This document shows, one piece after another, positions 45,711-54,735 of a stretch of 64,000 nucleotides of DNA. Origin of the DNA: Leisingera sp. M658 (lineage in GTDB: Bacteria; Pseudomonadota; Alphaproteobacteria; Rhodobacterales; Rhodobacteraceae); contig NZ_CP083546.1 of the NCBI RefSeq assembly GCF_025144145.1, positions 1,442,501 through 1,506,500 of the forward strand. The letters run 5' to 3'. A program made the translations under genes and the position numbers. Numbering within the stretch: position 1 is the first letter of the stretch; every line of letters starts with the position of its first letter. The notes below the pieces were generated by a model, which ran no database searches, was not told where the DNA came from, and worked only from the letters and a program-made list of their open reading frames with translations.

Positions 45711-46184
45711 TTACAGCTTGTCCAGTGCTTCGTGCAGTTTCTCCAGTTCGCCTTCGTGCATGAAAATCGCCTGCTCCTTATAAGGAAACTTCTTGGCGTG
45801 GACTTCCGGCTGGAATTCCTGCAGCGCTTCCACGCTCTCCCGGTACATCTGCCTATGCGGCCGGCCCAGGCCGCCGGACCAATGGCTGAGCGACGGCACC
45901 AGACCCATATGCACCTGCACCGGGATGCCTCCCTTGGCGGGCATTTCGGCCACGCCGAATAAGCGGTTGGTGAAATGCATTTCGGCGCCGTTTTCCATAC
46001 AGGTGATGGCGTGGCGCATGATCTCGTTCTTGGTGGTGACTTGCCTCCAATTCATCGCGGCGCCGGCAAAGCGGCCGGGTGCGGTTTCGCGCGCCATGTC
46101 CAGATGCACGTCCCACAGAGTCTGAAGATTGATGCCCGCATTAACGCAAGCCTGGATTCCGGTCTCGTTGGCCGGGTTGCACAT
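45711..46184 (-). CDS. Conserved-looking protein of unknown function, probably longer at the N-terminus
   Basis: The 157-residue frame from ATG 46184 begins MCNPANETGIQACVNAGINL and contains ITCMENGAEMHFTNRLFG and VHMGLVPSLSHWSGG. I do not recognise the family. Protein-like sequence (KDIYIFSHRPAQRNYIVKDL...) continues in frame 32 codons upstream to an ATA at 46280-46278, preceded by AGGGAAAAA. No ATG, GTG or TTG is available there, so either ATA is used, the start codon has been lost, or translation begins internally. It is downstream of the sterol-desaturase-like gene on the same strand. Confidence 0.55.
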   Translation of the reverse strand: MCNPANETGIQACVNAGINLQTLWDVHLDMARETAPGRFAGAAMNWRQVTTKNEIMRHAITCMENGAEMHFTNRLFGVAEMPAKGGIPVQVHMGLVPSLSHWSGGLGRPHRQMYRESVEALQEFQPEVHAKKFPYKEQAIFMHEGELEKLHEALDKL

Positions 46185-46363
46185 GGTCGAAGGTTCACCG
46201 GTTTTCTTCAGGCCTATCAGATCCTTGACGATGTAATTGCGCTGCGCCGGGCGGTGGCTGAAGATGTAGATGTCCTTTATCGTTTTTCCCTGTCTTCAAA
46301 TAGGGAAGCCGGGCCGCCCGTTTTGAATTCTGGATGCCCGGCGGTGTTTGCCGTGGTGCGTAG

Positions 46364-47365
46364 TTACTCTGACGCCCAGATCTTGCGCCGGCGTTCCTTG
46401 ACCATTTCGTTGCCTTCATCGGTGCCGTCGTGGAAAGTGTTGAACCACTCGTCCCATGGTGTCTCCCAGGTGCCGTAGTTGCAGTCGAAGAACCGGTGGT
46501 GCAGCTGGTGGAAGAAATCGCCAACCAGAAACTTGGCCTTGTTGCCGAATTTCACATGCTCAAACCCGGCGTGCGAGGTCGGGGCGCCGATGCCGTGGTG
46601 GAACAGCAGGAAGATCGCCAGAACCGGGTGCGAGGGCAGCAGGAAGAAAATCATCGAGTCGAACATCAGAAAGAAGCTTTCGACCGGGTGCATCGCCAGG
46701 CCAGACCACGGGCCGGTGTTGATGTTGCGGTGATGCCAGGCATGCACCCTGGTATAAAGCACGCCCACGTGCAGCAGCCGGTGCAGCCAGTAAAAGTGAA
46801 AGCCTGCCCAGACCGGGATGAAGATGGTCATCAGGATCATGGTGACGGGGTTGCTCTCCAGTGTGATCATCGTGATCCAGCCGCTTGCATAGGCATAAAG
46901 GATGAAGCTCTCCCAGAAGGTCCAGAAGGCAAGCGCCGGGCCAAGGGTCCAGAACATGTTGTCCCAGACCTGGTTCTTGAAGGTGAACACCTTGGCGCCT
47001 TTCATCATCGGGCGCATGTCATAGCGGTAGTCGTCGTTTTGCGTGCGGAACCTCCACAGCGCCAAGTGCAGCCCGCCGGCCACCACCATGAGGATGCAGA
47101 AATTGCGCAGCCAGATCTCAAACACCCAATCCCAGCTGAGCGTGGCAATCCGGTCCAGTGACGGGGTGAAGAAATTCCAGGTGACAATGGCAAAGACAAG
47201 AAGAAATGCCCGCAGTGCCAGCGGGTTCCAGCTTTGCAGCAGGTATTTGACCGAGGCCAGCGGCCTCAATGGCCAGTCCCAATAGGGGGAAGTCTGGATC
47301 GGCAGCTGGGGGGTGAAATTCCAAATCTTGCGTTTGGGGCGCGGTGTGCTGGCGGGACGTGTCAT
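46364..47365 (-). CDS. Sterol desaturase/fatty acid hydroxylase superfamily protein
   Basis: The 333-residue integral membrane di-iron enzyme has histidine boxes HRLLH, HAWHHRN and HQLHHRFFDCNYG after several transmembrane helices. It probably hydroxylates or desaturates a lipid, using the eight-histidine di-iron centre. GAGAGACGAGAC precedes ATG 47365. It is divergent from a LysR gene that may control it. Confidence 0.85.
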   Translation of the reverse strand: MTRPASTPRPKRKIWNFTPQLPIQTSPYWDWPLRPLASVKYLLQSWNPLALRAFLLVFAIVTWNFFTPSLDRIATLSWDWVFEIWLRNFCILMVVAGGLHLALWRFRTQNDDYRYDMRPMMKGAKVFTFKNQVWDNMFWTLGPALAFWTFWESFILYAYASGWITMITLESNPVTMILMTIFIPVWAGFHFYWLHRLLHVGVLYTRVHAWHHRNINTGPWSGLAMHPVESFFLMFDSMIFFLLPSHPVLAIFLLFHHGIGAPTSHAGFEHVKFGNKAKFLVGDFFHQLHHRFFDCNYGTWETPWDEWFNTFHDGTDEGNEMVKERRRKIWASE

Positions 47366-47475
47366 GTCTCGTCTCTCATGTGGCTTGTGGAGGAGCGGCC
47401 GTAGCCGCGGCTGTTCGCTGTTGAAAACCCTAGTCCGGGCCAAGGCAATCCCAGCACGGTATGTCTTGCCGGTCA

Positions 47476-47494
47476 GGCTAAGTTCTGCTTAGCC
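47476..47494. promoter_or_regulatory. LysR-type operator, 7-bp palindrome
   Basis: GGCTAAG (47476-47482) and CTTAGCC (47488-47494) with a 5-base spacer, just before the LysR start codon in the divergent intergenic region. Its position suits autorepression. Confidence 0.6.
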
Positions 47495-47501
47495 TGTGCG
47501 C

Positions 47502-48383
47502 ATGACGGCCCGGATACCCTCTCTCAACTGGCTGCGCGTGTTTGAAGCGGCGGCGCGCACCGAAAGCTTTGCCCGTGCGGCAGCGCAGCTGAACATGTCG
47601 GCGGCTGCAGTCAGCCAGCAGGTGAAAGCGCTGGAGGCGCAGTTGGGCACGCCGCTGTTTCACCGCCATGCCCATGCGGTGACATTGACCGAGGCCGGGC
47701 GGGCCTATCTGCCCTCGGTGCAGCAGTCGCTGCTGATGCTGGAAACAGCCACGACCGGACTGTTTGGCGAAAGCCGCGAGCAGCGGCTGTTTGTGCAGTC
47801 GGTGCTGCTGTTTGCCCATGGGGTGCTGGCGCGGGGGTTGCCGCAGTTCCAGGCGGTGCACAGCCAAATCAACCTGGCGCTCAGCACCGGCAATATGGCG
47901 GCGGATTTTGCCAACCGGTTCACCGATTTGCAAATCGTGTTTGGCAATCCGTCGCTATTCGGCACCGAAGGGGACGAGCTATTGCGCGAGGTGCTGTATC
48001 CGGTGGCTCCGCCAGAGATTGCGGGTCAGGTCCGGACACCGCAGGATCTGTTCCGCTTTCCGCTGATTGAAGTCTCGACCCATCGGGCCAGCTGGGTGCA
48101 GCTGTTCGGGGCCTTGCGGCTCTCGCACGGGCAGGCGCGCTATTTCTTTGCCGACAACTCCCTGATGGCGGCAGAGCTGTCGGCGCAGGGTATGGGGATT
48201 GCGCTGGCGCGCGCACCTGCGTCGGACGCGGCGGTCAGCGCAGGCGGACTGGTGCGCTGCCTGCCGGACGTCGCGGTGCCGGGGCAGGAGGCCTACCACC
48301 TGATCTATCCCGACCGCGGCGCCCTGCGCCCGGCAGCACGGCTGTTCCGGGACTGGCTGCTGGATTACGTGCGCACCGTCTGA
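47502..48383 (+). CDS. LysR-family regulator (GcvA-like)
   Basis: The 293-residue protein has an N-terminal winged helix (PSLNWLRVFEAAARTESFAR, AAAVSQQVKALEAQLGTPLF) and a periplasmic-binding-like effector domain. The 'LNWLRVFEAAAR' start is typical of the GcvA group. ATG 47502 is chosen over the GTG at 47496. Likely target: the divergent hydroxylase gene and itself. Confidence 0.88.
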   Translation: MTARIPSLNWLRVFEAAARTESFARAAAQLNMSAAAVSQQVKALEAQLGTPLFHRHAHAVTLTEAGRAYLPSVQQSLLMLETATTGLFGESREQRLFVQSVLLFAHGVLARGLPQFQAVHSQINLALSTGNMAADFANRFTDLQIVFGNPSLFGTEGDELLREVLYPVAPPEIAGQVRTPQDLFRFPLIEVSTHRASWVQLFGALRLSHGQARYFFADNSLMAAELSAQGMGIALARAPASDAAVSAGGLVRCLPDVAVPGQEAYHLIYPDRGALRPAARLFRDWLLDYVRTV

Positions 48384-48386
48384 CCC

Positions 48387-48824
48387 TTACTGCCCGGTCC
48401 GGTCCAGTTTTGTCGCCAGATGGATCAGGCTCTCAGAGGAACGCACGCCGCGGGCCTCGGCGATGTGGTCGATGGTATTGTCAAGCTCGGTCGTGCTTTG
48501 CGCCACCACCTGAGCCAGAAGATCAAACCGTCCTGAGGTCGTATGCACGACCTCAACTCCGGGCAGGCTGCGCAGGCGGGCGAGCACCTCAGGCCCCGAG
48601 CGCGGCTCAATCGACATCAGCACCGTGGCTTGCAGCGGCGGGCGGGAGGCGGCCGAGGATTTAAGCGTATAGCCTGTAATTACCCCGGTTGTTTCCAGCC
48701 GTTCGATCCGCGCCTGTACCGTGGTGCGGGCCAGCCCCAGATGCCGGGCAAGCTCCGCCACCGGACGGCGGGCGTTTTCCCGCAACAGGGTGACAAGGCG
48801 CTGATCAGTATCGTCGGTTTGCAT
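48387..48824 (-). CDS. Lrp/AsnC-family regulator
   Basis: The 145-residue protein has an N-terminal AsnC HTH (DDTDQRLVTLLRENARRPVA, then LARTTVQARIERLETTGVI) and a C-terminal RAM ligand-binding domain (PGVEVVHTTSGRFDLLAQV). GCAGGA precedes ATG 48824. Divergent from the decarboxylase gene, which is its likely target. Confidence 0.9.
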   Translation of the reverse strand: MQTDDTDQRLVTLLRENARRPVAELARHLGLARTTVQARIERLETTGVITGYTLKSSAASRPPLQATVLMSIEPRSGPEVLARLRSLPGVEVVHTTSGRFDLLAQVVAQSTTELDNTIDHIAEARGVRSSESLIHLATKLDRTGQ

Positions 48825-48850
48825 GTTGTTCCTGCGATTTGACGTCAATT

Positions 48851-48876
48851 CTCGTCACTATAGGAAAAGTGACGAG
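48851..48876. promoter_or_regulatory. Lrp-type operator between regulator and decarboxylase
   Basis: CTCGTCAC (48851-48858) and GTGACGAG (48869-48876) form a perfect 8-bp inverted repeat with a 10-base AT-rich spacer, midway between the divergent starts. Confidence 0.6.
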
Positions 48877-48930
48877 CGGAATCGACGGAAATTTGTCGGA
48901 AAATATGCAAAACAAACGAGGCTTTTCCTG

Positions 48931-50082
48931 ATGCAGCAAATTCCACCGCTTTGGCTTTCCCCTGAATCCCACCTGGCCCGCAGCGCGCCGGATCACCCGA
49001 TCCTGTATTTCTCGCCGCGGGTATTGCACGAGGTTGCGGGGCGTTTTCAGCGGGGGTTTCCAGGGCTGGTGACCTATGCGGTGAAGGCCAACCCGCACCC
49101 TGCCGTGCTGTCCAATCTGGTGGCGGCGGGGATCACTGCATTTGATGTCGCTTCGCCTGCGGAAATGGCAGCTGTGCGTGCCGCCAGCCCTGATGCGGTG
49201 ATGCATTACAACAACCCGATGCGCTCCACTGCCGAAGTCGCGGCGGGGATCGAACATGGTGTCGCCAGCTGGTCGGTGGATGAGCTGAGCGAGTTGGAAA
49301 AACTGGCCGCAGTGCCGCGCTCTTGCGAGATTGCGGTGCGCTTTGCCTTGCCGGTGGCCGGTGCGGCCTATGATTTTGGCAGCAAGTTCGGCGCAGCCCC
49401 GGAAGAAGCGATAGAGCTGTTGAAACAGGTGGCGGCGGATGGCTGGACGCCGGCGCTGTGTTTCCATCCGGGCACCCAGTGCGAGGATGAAAGCGCATGG
49501 GTGGAATATGTTCACGCTGCCAAGCGGATTGTGGACGCAGCAGGTGTGAAGATCGCTCGTCTCAATGCGGGCGGCGGTTTCGCAGCCAACCGGGATGGAG
49601 TGGCGCCGGATCTGGAGAAGGTCTTTGCCGCTATCAGTCAGGCCGCGGACACGGCATTTGGCACAGACAAGCCCACGCTGATCTGCGAGCCGGGCCGGGC
49701 GATGGTCTCCGAAAGCTTCACATTGGCGGCCCGTATCAAGGGGATGCGCAAAGGCGGCGAGGTGGTGTTCCTGAATGACGGCATCTATGGCGGGTTGGTG
49801 GATATCCGCGACATGGGGCTGCCGGGCCGGGTGGAAGTTGTCGGGGGGGATGGCGCCCATCGCACAGGCGCGCGTAAGCCGCGTGTGGTGTTCGGGCCCA
49901 CCTGCGACAGTCTGGACCGTTTGCCGGACGGGCTGCCGCTGCCCGGTGATGCCGCAACCGGCGACTATGTGCTGTTCCCGGGGCTGGGCGCCTATTCTTC
50001 CGCCATGAGCACGCAATTCAACGGCTATGGCCTGTCTGACGTGGCGACGGTGATCGAGCTGTCTGGACAAGCCGCCCGCTAA
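48931..50082 (+). CDS. Type III PLP decarboxylase, ornithine decarboxylase-like
   Basis: The 383-residue alanine-racemase-fold enzyme has PLP lysine K52 in TYAVKANPHP, the glycine loop LNAGGGF, EPGRAMV, and the substrate-binding cysteine C325 in FGPTCDSLD, typical of eukaryotic-type ornithine (and lysine) decarboxylases. It should make putrescine (or cadaverine) from ornithine (or lysine). GAGG precedes the ATG. Control by the divergent Lrp regulator is likely. Confidence 0.88.
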   Translation: MQQIPPLWLSPESHLARSAPDHPILYFSPRVLHEVAGRFQRGFPGLVTYAVKANPHPAVLSNLVAAGITAFDVASPAEMAAVRAASPDAVMHYNNPMRSTAEVAAGIEHGVASWSVDELSELEKLAAVPRSCEIAVRFALPVAGAAYDFGSKFGAAPEEAIELLKQVAADGWTPALCFHPGTQCEDESAWVEYVHAAKRIVDAAGVKIARLNAGGGFAANRDGVAPDLEKVFAAISQAADTAFGTDKPTLICEPGRAMVSESFTLAARIKGMRKGGEVVFLNDGIYGGLVDIRDMGLPGRVEVVGGDGAHRTGARKPRVVFGPTCDSLDRLPDGLPLPGDAATGDYVLFPGLGAYSSAMSTQFNGYGLSDVATVIELSGQAAR

Positions 50083-50131
50083 GGTTAGTCTCGCCCCCGG
50101 AACGCCAGCCAGCGCGAACAAAGGGGCAAGC

Positions 50132-52429
50132 ATGGACAAATTCGGTAAAAGCCAGCCGGTAAAACGGGTTGAGGATCTGCGGTTTCTGACCGGTCAGGGG
50201 CAGTACATCGAGGATGCGGCCCCGGCGGATGCCCTGCGCGCCTGGGTATTGCGCAGCCCGGTGGCGCATGGCGTCATCACAGCGCTGAACGTTGAGGACG
50301 CGCGCGAGTGTGAAGGCGTCCATGCGGTGATCACCCTGGCAGATCTTGAGGCGGCCGGCATTGATGTGTCGATGGATGGCACCACAGTGAAGAACCGGGA
50401 TGGCTCCAGCGGCGCCGCGCCCGAACGGCCGATGCTGGCACGGGACCGCGTGCGCTATGTGGGGGAACCGGTGGCGGTGGTCATTGCCGAAACGCTGGAC
50501 CAGGCCCGTGATGCCGGGGAACTGATCGAGCTGGATATCGACGATCTCCCTGCGAAGATGGACGTCTTGCCGGGCGGTCAGACGCTGCATTCGGAGGCAC
50601 CGGACAATCGCGCCTTTGACTGGGGCATGGGGGATAAGGCGGCAACGGCTGAGGCCTTCCGCACTGCGGCGCATACCGTTGCACTGCAGGTCGATGACAA
50701 CCGGATCATCGTCAACTCGATGGAGCCGCGCGGCTGCTTTGCCGAATGGCGCGGCGGGCGGCTGCATTTCACCTTTGGCGGGCAGGGGGTCTGGGCGATC
50801 AAATCCCAGCTCGCGGCCAAGATGCGGCTGGACGAGGCCGACGTCAAAGTCACGATCCCGGATGTGGGCGGCGGCTTTGGCATGAAGGCTTTTCCCTACC
50901 CGGAGTATTTCGTTGTCGCCCAGGCTGCCCGCGCGCTGGGCAGCCCGGTGTTCTGGATCGCCGACCGGACCGAGTCGATGCTGAGCGACAACGGCGGGCG
51001 CGATCTGACCTCGCTGGCGGAGCTGGCCTTTGACGCGGATCTGAAAATCACCGCATACCGGGTCAGCACCCGCTGCAATCTGGGCGCTTATAACTCCCAT
51101 TTCGGGCAGCCGATCCAGACCCAGCTGTTCAGCCGGGTGCTGGCCGGTGTCTATGACATCCAGACCGCCTGGCTGCAGGTGGAGGGGATCTACACCAACA
51201 CCACCCAAGTGGATGCCTATCGCGGCGCCGGGCGGCCCGAGGCGATCTATGTGCTGGAACGGGCGATGGACCGCGCCGCGCGGGAACTGGGTGTGGACCC
51301 GCTGGAGCTGCGGCGGCGCAATTTCATCAAACCGGCGGCCTTCCCCTATGGCACCGTGACCGGAGAGACCTATGACGTCGGCGACTTCGACAAAGTTCTG
51401 AGCCGGGCTGCGGATGAGGCGGATCTGAAGGGATTCGCCGCCCGCCGCGCCGCAGATGGTAAACGCGGCAAGTACCGGGGCGTTGGGGTCTGTTACTATA
51501 TCGAAAGCATTTTGGGCGATCCTTCAGAAGGCGCGGAAGTGGAGTTTCTGGAGGGTGGCCGGGTGAATATCTATGTCGGCACGCAAAGCAACGGGCAGGG
51601 GCATGAAACCGTCTATGCCCGGTTCCTGGCCGACCAGAGCGGTATCCCGGCGGAAAACATCCATGTCATTCAAGGCGACAGCGACCGCATCGCCCAGGGC
51701 GGCGGCACCGGCGGGTCGCGGTCTGTGACAACACAGGCAAACGCCACGCTGGCCGCAGTGGATACGATGATTGCCGCCTTCATCCCCTTCCTGGCGGAGG
51801 AAATGGGGGTGCAGGAAGACAAAGTGGAGTTTGATGGCGAAACCTTCCGGGCTCCGGGATCGAACCTGACCCCGACGATGCTGGAAGCGGCAGAGATGGC
51901 CCGCGCGCAAGGCCGGCTTGATCTGCAGCGTCACGCCGCGCGGGCCCGGCTGCCGGGGCGCTCGTTTCCGAACGGCGCACATATTGCCGAAATTGTTATT
52001 GATCCGGAGACTGGGCAATCCGACGTCGTGCGCTACACTGTAGTTGACGATTTTGGTAATTTGATCAACCCGATGCTGGCCGAAGGGCAGGTGCATGGCG
52101 GGGTGGCGCAGGGGCTGGGACAGGCCATGCTGGAACGTGTTGTCTATGATTCTGACGGACAACTGCTCACAGCTTCGTTCATGGACTATGCCTTGCCGCG
52201 GGCCAATGGCGTCCCCATGATTGGTTTTACCTCCGAGCCTGTGCCGTCGACACAGAACCCGATGGGGATGAAGGGCTGCGGCGAGGCAGGCACCGTTGGC
52301 GCGCTGGCCGCTGTTGCAAATGCGGTGCAGGACGCGGTCTGGGACTGTGGCGTGCGGCAAGTGGACATGCCGTTCACCCCGCTGAGAGTTTGGGAAGTGC
52401 TTAGGGATGTTTCTGAGGCAGCTGAGTAA
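50132..52429 (+). CDS. Molybdopterin-binding aldehyde/xanthine dehydrogenase-type large subunit (CoxL form II-like)
   Basis: The 765-residue protein belongs to the xanthine oxidase family: GGGFGMKAFPYPEYF, active-site loop AYRGAGRPEA (form II CoxL-type, not the AYRCSFR of true CO dehydrogenase), and catalytic glutamate in MKGCGEAGTVGA. Usually this subunit works with FAD and 2Fe-2S subunits, but neither is encoded nearby. The substrate is unknown. It overlaps the following DUF2235 gene by 23 bases. Confidence 0.88.
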   Translation: MDKFGKSQPVKRVEDLRFLTGQGQYIEDAAPADALRAWVLRSPVAHGVITALNVEDARECEGVHAVITLADLEAAGIDVSMDGTTVKNRDGSSGAAPERPMLARDRVRYVGEPVAVVIAETLDQARDAGELIELDIDDLPAKMDVLPGGQTLHSEAPDNRAFDWGMGDKAATAEAFRTAAHTVALQVDDNRIIVNSMEPRGCFAEWRGGRLHFTFGGQGVWAIKSQLAAKMRLDEADVKVTIPDVGGGFGMKAFPYPEYFVVAQAARALGSPVFWIADRTESMLSDNGGRDLTSLAELAFDADLKITAYRVSTRCNLGAYNSHFGQPIQTQLFSRVLAGVYDIQTAWLQVEGIYTNTTQVDAYRGAGRPEAIYVLERAMDRAARELGVDPLELRRRNFIKPAAFPYGTVTGETYDVGDFDKVLSRAADEADLKGFAARRAADGKRGKYRGVGVCYYIESILGDPSEGAEVEFLEGGRVNIYVGTQSNGQGHETVYARFLADQSGIPAENIHVIQGDSDRIAQGGGTGGSRSVTTQANATLAAVDTMIAAFIPFLAEEMGVQEDKVEFDGETFRAPGSNLTPTMLEAAEMARAQGRLDLQRHAARARLPGRSFPNGAHIAEIVIDPETGQSDVVRYTVVDDFGNLINPMLAEGQVHGGVAQGLGQAMLERVVYDSDGQLLTASFMDYALPRANGVPMIGFTSEPVPSTQNPMGMKGCGEAGTVGALAAVANAVQDAVWDCGVRQVDMPFTPLRVWEVLRDVSEAAE

Positions 52430-53483
52430 GAAGGTTCTAGGGTGGCTTGGACGGCCGCTGCGCTCGGAACACTCCGGCGAAACCAAGCTGCGCGGGCCGC
52501 ATGCCCATGTGATCATCCTGGACGGCACCATGTCGACGCTGGAAGAAGGGCATGAAACCCATGCCGGCCAGCTGTTCCGTCTGTGCCGTGAAATGGGCGG
52601 GCAGGTCTCGGTTTTTTATGAATCCGGTGTTCAGTGGAAAGGCTGGGGCAGCGCCCCCGATGTGATGATGGGGCGCGGCATCAACCGTCAGATCCGCCGG
52701 GCCTATGGCTATCTTGCCTCGCGTTACCGGCCCGGCGACCGGATTTATCTGTTCGGCTATTCCCGCGGCGCCTATGCGGTGCGTTCGCTGGCCGGGGTGA
52801 TCGACCGGATCGGCCTGCTGAAGGCGGAACATGCGACCGTGCGCAATATCCGCACTGCGTACCGGCATTACCGGCTGAACGGGCGGTCCAAGACGTCGAG
52901 TGCATTTACGGCAGCGCATTGCCACGAAGACATTGAGATTGAAATGGTCGGCGCCTGGGATACGGTCAAGGCTTTAGGGCTGCGCCTGCCGCTGCTGTGG
53001 CGCTGGGCGGAGAACCGGCACAACTTCCACAACCACCACCTGGGCCACCATGTCAAAAGCGGTTACCACGCGCTGGCGCTGGACGAGACACGCGATGTTT
53101 TCAAACCAGTGTTGTGGGATTGCCCCAAGGACTGGGGCGGACATGTGGAGCAGGTCTGGTTCCGCGGCGCCCATGGTGACGTCGGCGGCCAGCTTGGCGG
53201 CTATGAAGAAGCCCGGCCCAAGGCCAACGTCTCTTTGGTGTGGATGCTGGAAAAGGCCGAAGACCGCGGTTTGCCGCTGCCGCTGGATTGGCGGATGCGG
53301 TTTCCGGTCGATCCCAAGGCGCCGTCTGTCGGCACCTGGCGCGGCTGGGGCAAGATTTTCCTGCTGCGCAGCCGCCGCCGGGTTGGTCTGGATGGCAGCG
53401 AGCGTTTGCACAGCAGTGTCGATGGCGGCAAACAGGAAGCTGCCGCAGCTGGCGGCTGGCTGGCTATGTTTTCGAAGACCTGA
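52407..53483 (+). CDS. DUF2235 alpha/beta hydrolase
   Basis: The 358-residue protein has the DUF2235/Tle1-like hydrolase domain: nucleophile in YLFGYSRGAYAVRSLAGVI, VGAWDTVKALG and WFRGAHGDVGG with the catalytic histidine. This family includes type VI secretion phospholipase effectors, but there are no T6SS or VgrG genes here and no targeting signal, so a housekeeping role is more likely. It overlaps the molybdenum enzyme gene and is probably cotranscribed. Confidence 0.85.
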   Translation: MFLRQLSKKVLGWLGRPLRSEHSGETKLRGPHAHVIILDGTMSTLEEGHETHAGQLFRLCREMGGQVSVFYESGVQWKGWGSAPDVMMGRGINRQIRRAYGYLASRYRPGDRIYLFGYSRGAYAVRSLAGVIDRIGLLKAEHATVRNIRTAYRHYRLNGRSKTSSAFTAAHCHEDIEIEMVGAWDTVKALGLRLPLLWRWAENRHNFHNHHLGHHVKSGYHALALDETRDVFKPVLWDCPKDWGGHVEQVWFRGAHGDVGGQLGGYEEARPKANVSLVWMLEKAEDRGLPLPLDWRMRFPVDPKAPSVGTWRGWGKIFLLRSRRRVGLDGSERLHSSVDGGKQEAAAAGGWLAMFSKT

Positions 53484-53576
53484 CACTTCGGCGCAGCGGG
53501 GAACACGTGAGCCAGTCATCCGGGCCCCTGTGCAAAGCCGGTCCGGGGTGAATACCGGGCACGGCGGCAATAATTG

Positions 53577-54092
53577 TCAGCCGGCAGCTGCCCGCCGGTC
53601 AAACTCCCGGCGCAGACGTTTCAGTGACAGCCACACAATCAGTTTGTGGGCCGGCCGGACCGGGATCATGTAAACCCGGCCAAACAGATTATGTGTTTTG
53701 ACGGAGGACGTCACTGACACAACTCCGCTGCTGGAGGAAACACAGGTCATGACATCCAAATGCCGGTCCCGGACCGTGAGGGTCATCACTTCATCCGACA
53801 GGGCCTCTACCAGAAAGAAATCCAGCTTGTCGCCCGTTTGCACTGCCGCTTTTGGCGCCCGGGAAATGCCGCCGATGCGTTTAACCCCGAAGCATGCGGA
53901 AATGGCGTCGCGCAGCCGGAAGGCCAGTTTGATGCCCGGCAATGGCTTTGCGTGCATGATGTTCCAGGCCTCCAGCGGCGTGACAGGCGCCGGCAGAACA
54001 ACGGATTGGGTATCCAGAAAATCCAGCTCCTTGGCGGGGGCAAGGATTTGAATGCGGGCTGTGGCGGCCCGGCCGAGACTGTTTGGCGGCAT
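53577..54092 (-). CDS. DUF2867 protein
   Basis: The 171-residue protein contains the DUF2867 pattern (AWNIMHAKPLPGIKLAFRLRD, TGDKLDFFLVEALSDEVMTL, VTSSVKTHNLFGRVYM and C-terminal HKLIVWLSLKRL). AGAGGG precedes ATG 54092; the frame opens earlier at 54158. Function unknown; related proteins are found fused to NAD(P)-binding domains. Confidence 0.82.
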   Translation of the reverse strand: MPPNSLGRAATARIQILAPAKELDFLDTQSVVLPAPVTPLEAWNIMHAKPLPGIKLAFRLRDAISACFGVKRIGGISRAPKAAVQTGDKLDFFLVEALSDEVMTLTVRDRHLDVMTCVSSSSGVVSVTSSVKTHNLFGRVYMIPVRPAHKLIVWLSLKRLRREFDRRAAAG

Positions 54093-54184
54093 GATCAGCC
54101 CTCTTTTGGGTTTTCCGGGTGGCCTGCTGGAGCATAGACGGATGAAGGCGGCGGGCAAGCCCGGAAGGCGTTTACGCCAAAAGG

Positions 54185-54670
54185 TCAGTCCGCGGCGATC
54201 TTCATCACAATGCAGGTGGTGGAGCCGGTGGCATAGAGGCGTCCGTCTTCAATTCCTCGGATTTCGCCATGCGCCACTCCGGTGGACCGTCCCACGTGGT
54301 CGATGCTGCCGCTGCAGTCGATGGCGGTGCCCAGCGGGATCGCCCGCAGGATGTTGATCTTGTATTCCAGCGTTGTGTAGACCGACCCGGCAGGCACCTT
54401 GGTCATCACCGCACAGGCCATGGCGCTGTCCAGAAGTGTGCCGTACCAGCCGCCATGCACAGTGCCCATCGGGTTGCAGACCGGAAATTCCGGCGTGCCG
54501 CGGAACACAATCCGGCCGTCTTCGACGCTGTGCAGATGATACCCCAGCGTTTCGGCAATCGGGGGGCCGGGCAGGCGGCCGTCCAGGATACCCTGCATGA
54601 AGTCCAGACCGGAAATCCGGGTGATCTGCTCCACTGTCAGCAGGTCGGCGGGTTTTTCAGCATAATACAT
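54185..54670 (-). CDS. PaaI-family hotdog thioesterase
   Basis: The 161-residue protein has the hotdog thioesterase core GTVHGGWYGTLLDSAMACAV and TLEYKINILRAIPLG, the PaaI/4HBT-II layout. It likely hydrolyses an acyl-CoA. ATG 54670 has AAGGA upstream; an alternative start is 54706. It lies 65 bases before the end of metF on the same strand, probably a separate promoter or readthrough. Confidence 0.85.
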   Translation of the reverse strand: MYYAEKPADLLTVEQITRISGLDFMQGILDGRLPGPPIAETLGYHLHSVEDGRIVFRGTPEFPVCNPMGTVHGGWYGTLLDSAMACAVMTKVPAGSVYTTLEYKINILRAIPLGTAIDCSGSIDHVGRSTGVAHGEIRGIEDGRLYATGSTTCIVMKIAAD

Positions 54671-54735
54671 AGCGCGCGGGTCCTTGGCGGGGGATATACC
54701 CGCCATTTGAAACCGCGCGCCGGAGCCCGCAAGGC

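Noticed and set aside
46655-46675. Fourth copy of the CAGAAAGAAGC repeat
   Set aside because: The match is short, lies inside the sterol-desaturase coding region and lacks the GGGTATTT part.
48805-50139. 444-codon minus-strand open frame
   Set aside because: Antisense to the PLP decarboxylase gene, whose motifs are clear.
50132-52429. Carbon monoxide dehydrogenase
   Set aside because: The active-site loop is AYRGAGR, the form II-like version; form I CO dehydrogenase has AYRCSFR, and no coxM or coxS is adjacent.
52407-53483. Type VI secretion effector
   Set aside because: DUF2235 occurs in such effectors, but no T6SS, VgrG, PAAR or immunity gene is nearby.
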